From Agromyces salentinus (GTDB lineage: Bacteria > Actinomycetota > Actinomycetes > Actinomycetales > Microbacteriaceae), in the NCBI RefSeq assembly GCF_009749395.1, contig NZ_WBIR01000001.1:62001-126000 (forward strand): a stretch of DNA of 64,000 bases. Direction: 5' to 3'. Both the position numbers and the translations under genes were made by a program. The notes beneath the pieces are model-generated. The model worked only from the letters and a program-made list of their open reading frames with translations, was not told where the DNA came from and made no database searches. Shown here piece after piece: positions 62,710-64,000 of this stretch. Each line of letters starts with the position of its first letter. The stretch's first letter is position 1.

Positions 62710-63350
62710 GCGCACGCGGAGTCGGCGCGGTTCGTCTTGGCGGCGGCATGCTCTGCATCGCCATCCTCGGCTACGCGTATGCGCTGCGCATCGCCGTCGG
62801 CGACACGAGCGCGTTCGACTACTTCGGCTACTTCACCAACCAGACGAGCCTGCTCACGAGCATCGTGCTCCTCTTCGCCGGCGTCATCGGCATCGCCGGC
62901 CGCACGGCGCCCCGCGGGCTGCCGGGGGCACGGGCCATCGCCACGACCTGCCTCCTGGTCGTCGCCGTCGTCTACAACGTGCTGGTGCCGGGCACCGGCT
63001 CGGCGCCCGTCTGGGTGAGCGCGTTCCTGCATGTCGTGTTCCCCGTCGCCGTGGCGCTCGACTGGCTCCTCGTCGGCGACCGCCCGGCCCTTCCCTGGCA
63101 GCGGCTCTGGATCGTCCTGCCGTACCCCGTCCTGTGGGTCGCGGTCGTCCTCTTCCGTGGCGTCACGGACGGATGGGTCCCGTACGGCTTCCTGCTGCTC
63201 GAGCGTGGGCTCATCTCCCTCGCCGCCCATGTGGCCGGCCTCCTCGCGGCTCTCCTCGCCGCCGGAGCCCTCGTCTGGGCGGCGAGCAGGCTGACGCCGT
63301 TCCCCGCACCCTCACCTTCATCCGCATCCGACCGGTCGATGTCCGGCTGA
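62706..63350 (+). CDS. Pr6Pr-family membrane protein
   Basis: A 214-residue protein with about six membrane segments. FDYFGYFTNQTSLLTSIVLLFAG and FLHVVFPVAVALDWLLVGD are typical of the Pr6Pr membrane family of Actinobacteria, whose function is unknown. The GTG start overlaps the preceding stop by GTGA. Confidence 0.8.
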   Translation: MSARGVGAVRLGGGMLCIAILGYAYALRIAVGDTSAFDYFGYFTNQTSLLTSIVLLFAGVIGIAGRTAPRGLPGARAIATTCLLVVAVVYNVLVPGTGSAPVWVSAFLHVVFPVAVALDWLLVGDRPALPWQRLWIVLPYPVLWVAVVLFRGVTDGWVPYGFLLLERGLISLAAHVAGLLAALLAAGALVWAASRLTPFPAPSPSSASDRSMSG

Positions 63351-63471
63351 CCCCCCGCCCGCGCACGGATGCCGCAGCCGACGCCCTGGCAACCTTCCAC
63401 CCGCGGCCATTCCAGCCTTCGACGCGCAGAGAACCCGTGCGTCGCCGTCACGCCGACGCTAGGTTCGATCC

Positions 63472-63678
63472 ATGTACGCAACCGACTTCAGCGCCTACGG
63501 CGTGATCTGGCTGGTCTTCGCCCTCGCCCTGCTGACGGCACTCGTCTGCCTGATCGTGTTCCTCATCTCGGCGACGAAGGCCTTCTCCGCCACCGCCAGG
63601 TACCGCCGCGTCCAGACGGAACTCCTACTCGCGGATGCCGCGGCTGGCGGCCCGGCGGGCGACGACCTCAGGGCGTAG
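63472..63678 (+). CDS. Small single-pass membrane protein
   Basis: A 68-residue protein: one strong hydrophobic helix ([21 protein letters not shown]) followed by a basic/Ala-rich tail. TAGGTT (63460-63465) ends 6 bases before the ATG, suggesting a leaderless transcript. No family is recognised. Confidence 0.65.
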   Translation: MYATDFSAYGVIWLVFALALLTALVCLIVFLISATKAFSATARYRRVQTELLLADAAAGGPAGDDLRA

Positions 63679-63743
63679 GCGCTGGGCCGCGGCATCCGTC
63701 ATCGGCTGACCGCGGTGTCGCACGTTGGTCATAGGTTGGACGC

Positions 63744-64000
63744 GTGAGCGGGTTCGAGACGGTTCGCGGATCGCAGGTCGAGATCGCGTACGAGCGGCAC
63801 GGCGACGCCGAGGGGTGGCCAGTCGTGCTGCTCCACGGATTCCCGTACGACCCGCGATGCTACGACGAGGTCGCCGCGCGGCTCGCAGCCTCCGGCGCTG
63901 ACGTCGTCGTCCCGTACCTGCGAGGCTACGGTCCGTCGACCTACCTCGCTCCCGACGTTCCGCGCTCGGGTCAGCAGGCGGCGCTGGCCGGCGATCTGTG
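63744..64000 (+). CDS. Alpha/beta hydrolase (N-terminal part)
   Basis: Eighty-five codons lie in the window; the gene continues to the right. VEIAYERHGDAEGWPVVLLHGFPYDPRCYDEVAARL gives the first strands and the oxyanion HGFP motif; YLRGYGPSTYL matches epoxide-hydrolase/haloalkane-dehalogenase-type alpha/beta hydrolases. The catalytic Ser is not reached. The GTG is 6 bases after a TAGGTT -10 box (63732-63737), so probably leaderless. Confidence 0.85.
   Translation, partial: MSGFETVRGSQVEIAYERHGDAEGWPVVLLHGFPYDPRCYDEVAARLAASGADVVVPYLRGYGPSTYLAPDVPRSGQQAALAGDL

Overview
The DNA is very GC-rich, with strong G/C third-position codon bias, many GTG starts and many 4-base ATGA/GTGA gene overlaps. 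Gene content (BxlEFG-type transporter, LacI and ROK repressors, Pr6Pr membrane protein) and the frequent GGATGCC/GGCATCC words point to a soil- or plant-associated actinobacterium, probably of the Microbacteriaceae. No rRNA, tRNA, CRISPR array, insertion sequence or phage gene is visible. Almost the whole window is one large plant-polysaccharide utilisation region.

Left flank (1-6674): the start of a sugar-binding lipoprotein gene with its LacI regulator and a shared palindromic operator; a PAP2 phosphatase; a Bcr/CflA-type drug transporter; and a KstD-like flavoprotein divergent from a TetR regulator. Xylan block (6925-20603): a BxlEFG-type ABC transporter with a GH3 and a GH43 enzyme in one overlapping operon, a large secreted GH10 xylanase, a LacI regulator and a second GH43. 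Xyloglucan block (20645-42434): a secreted GH74 xyloglucanase, GH31 alpha-xylosidase, ROK regulator, domain-swapped GH3, a LplABC-like transporter, and a GH95 fucosidase-LacI-DUF624 operon divergent from GH42 beta-galactosidase and a third GH3. A shared palindrome, TCGAAGCGCTTCGA, lies at most of its promoters. Xylose block (42547-48802): xylA, xylB and a XylFGH-like transporter. Third oligosaccharide block (48881-61816, all minus strand): GH42-glycerate kinase; SBP-permease-permease-membrane protein-GH29; and PmoA-like-cupin-Gfo/Idh/MocA-GH43-like, each preceded by another shared operator (GGGAAAGCG half-site). Right flank (62046-64000): small membrane proteins, a Pr6Pr protein and the start of an alpha/beta hydrolase.

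The working model: only the GH10 and GH74 enzymes carry classical signal peptides. They would cut xylan and xyloglucan outside the cell, ABC transporters would import the oligosaccharides, and cytoplasmic GH3, GH43, GH31, GH42, GH95 and GH29 enzymes would strip them to xylose, arabinose, glucose, galactose and fucose. Xylose would enter central metabolism through XylA and XylB. None of the three CUT1 transporters here that are complete enough to judge has an ATPase gene, so a shared MsiK-like ATPase elsewhere is expected.

Notable non-coding signals are three classes of LacI-type operators placed at -10 boxes, two or three short leader ORFs that end in an ATGA overlap with the next gene, strong hairpins after solute-binding-protein genes, a 48-bp tandem repeat, a G-quadruplex-like minisatellite and a set of leaderless promoters.
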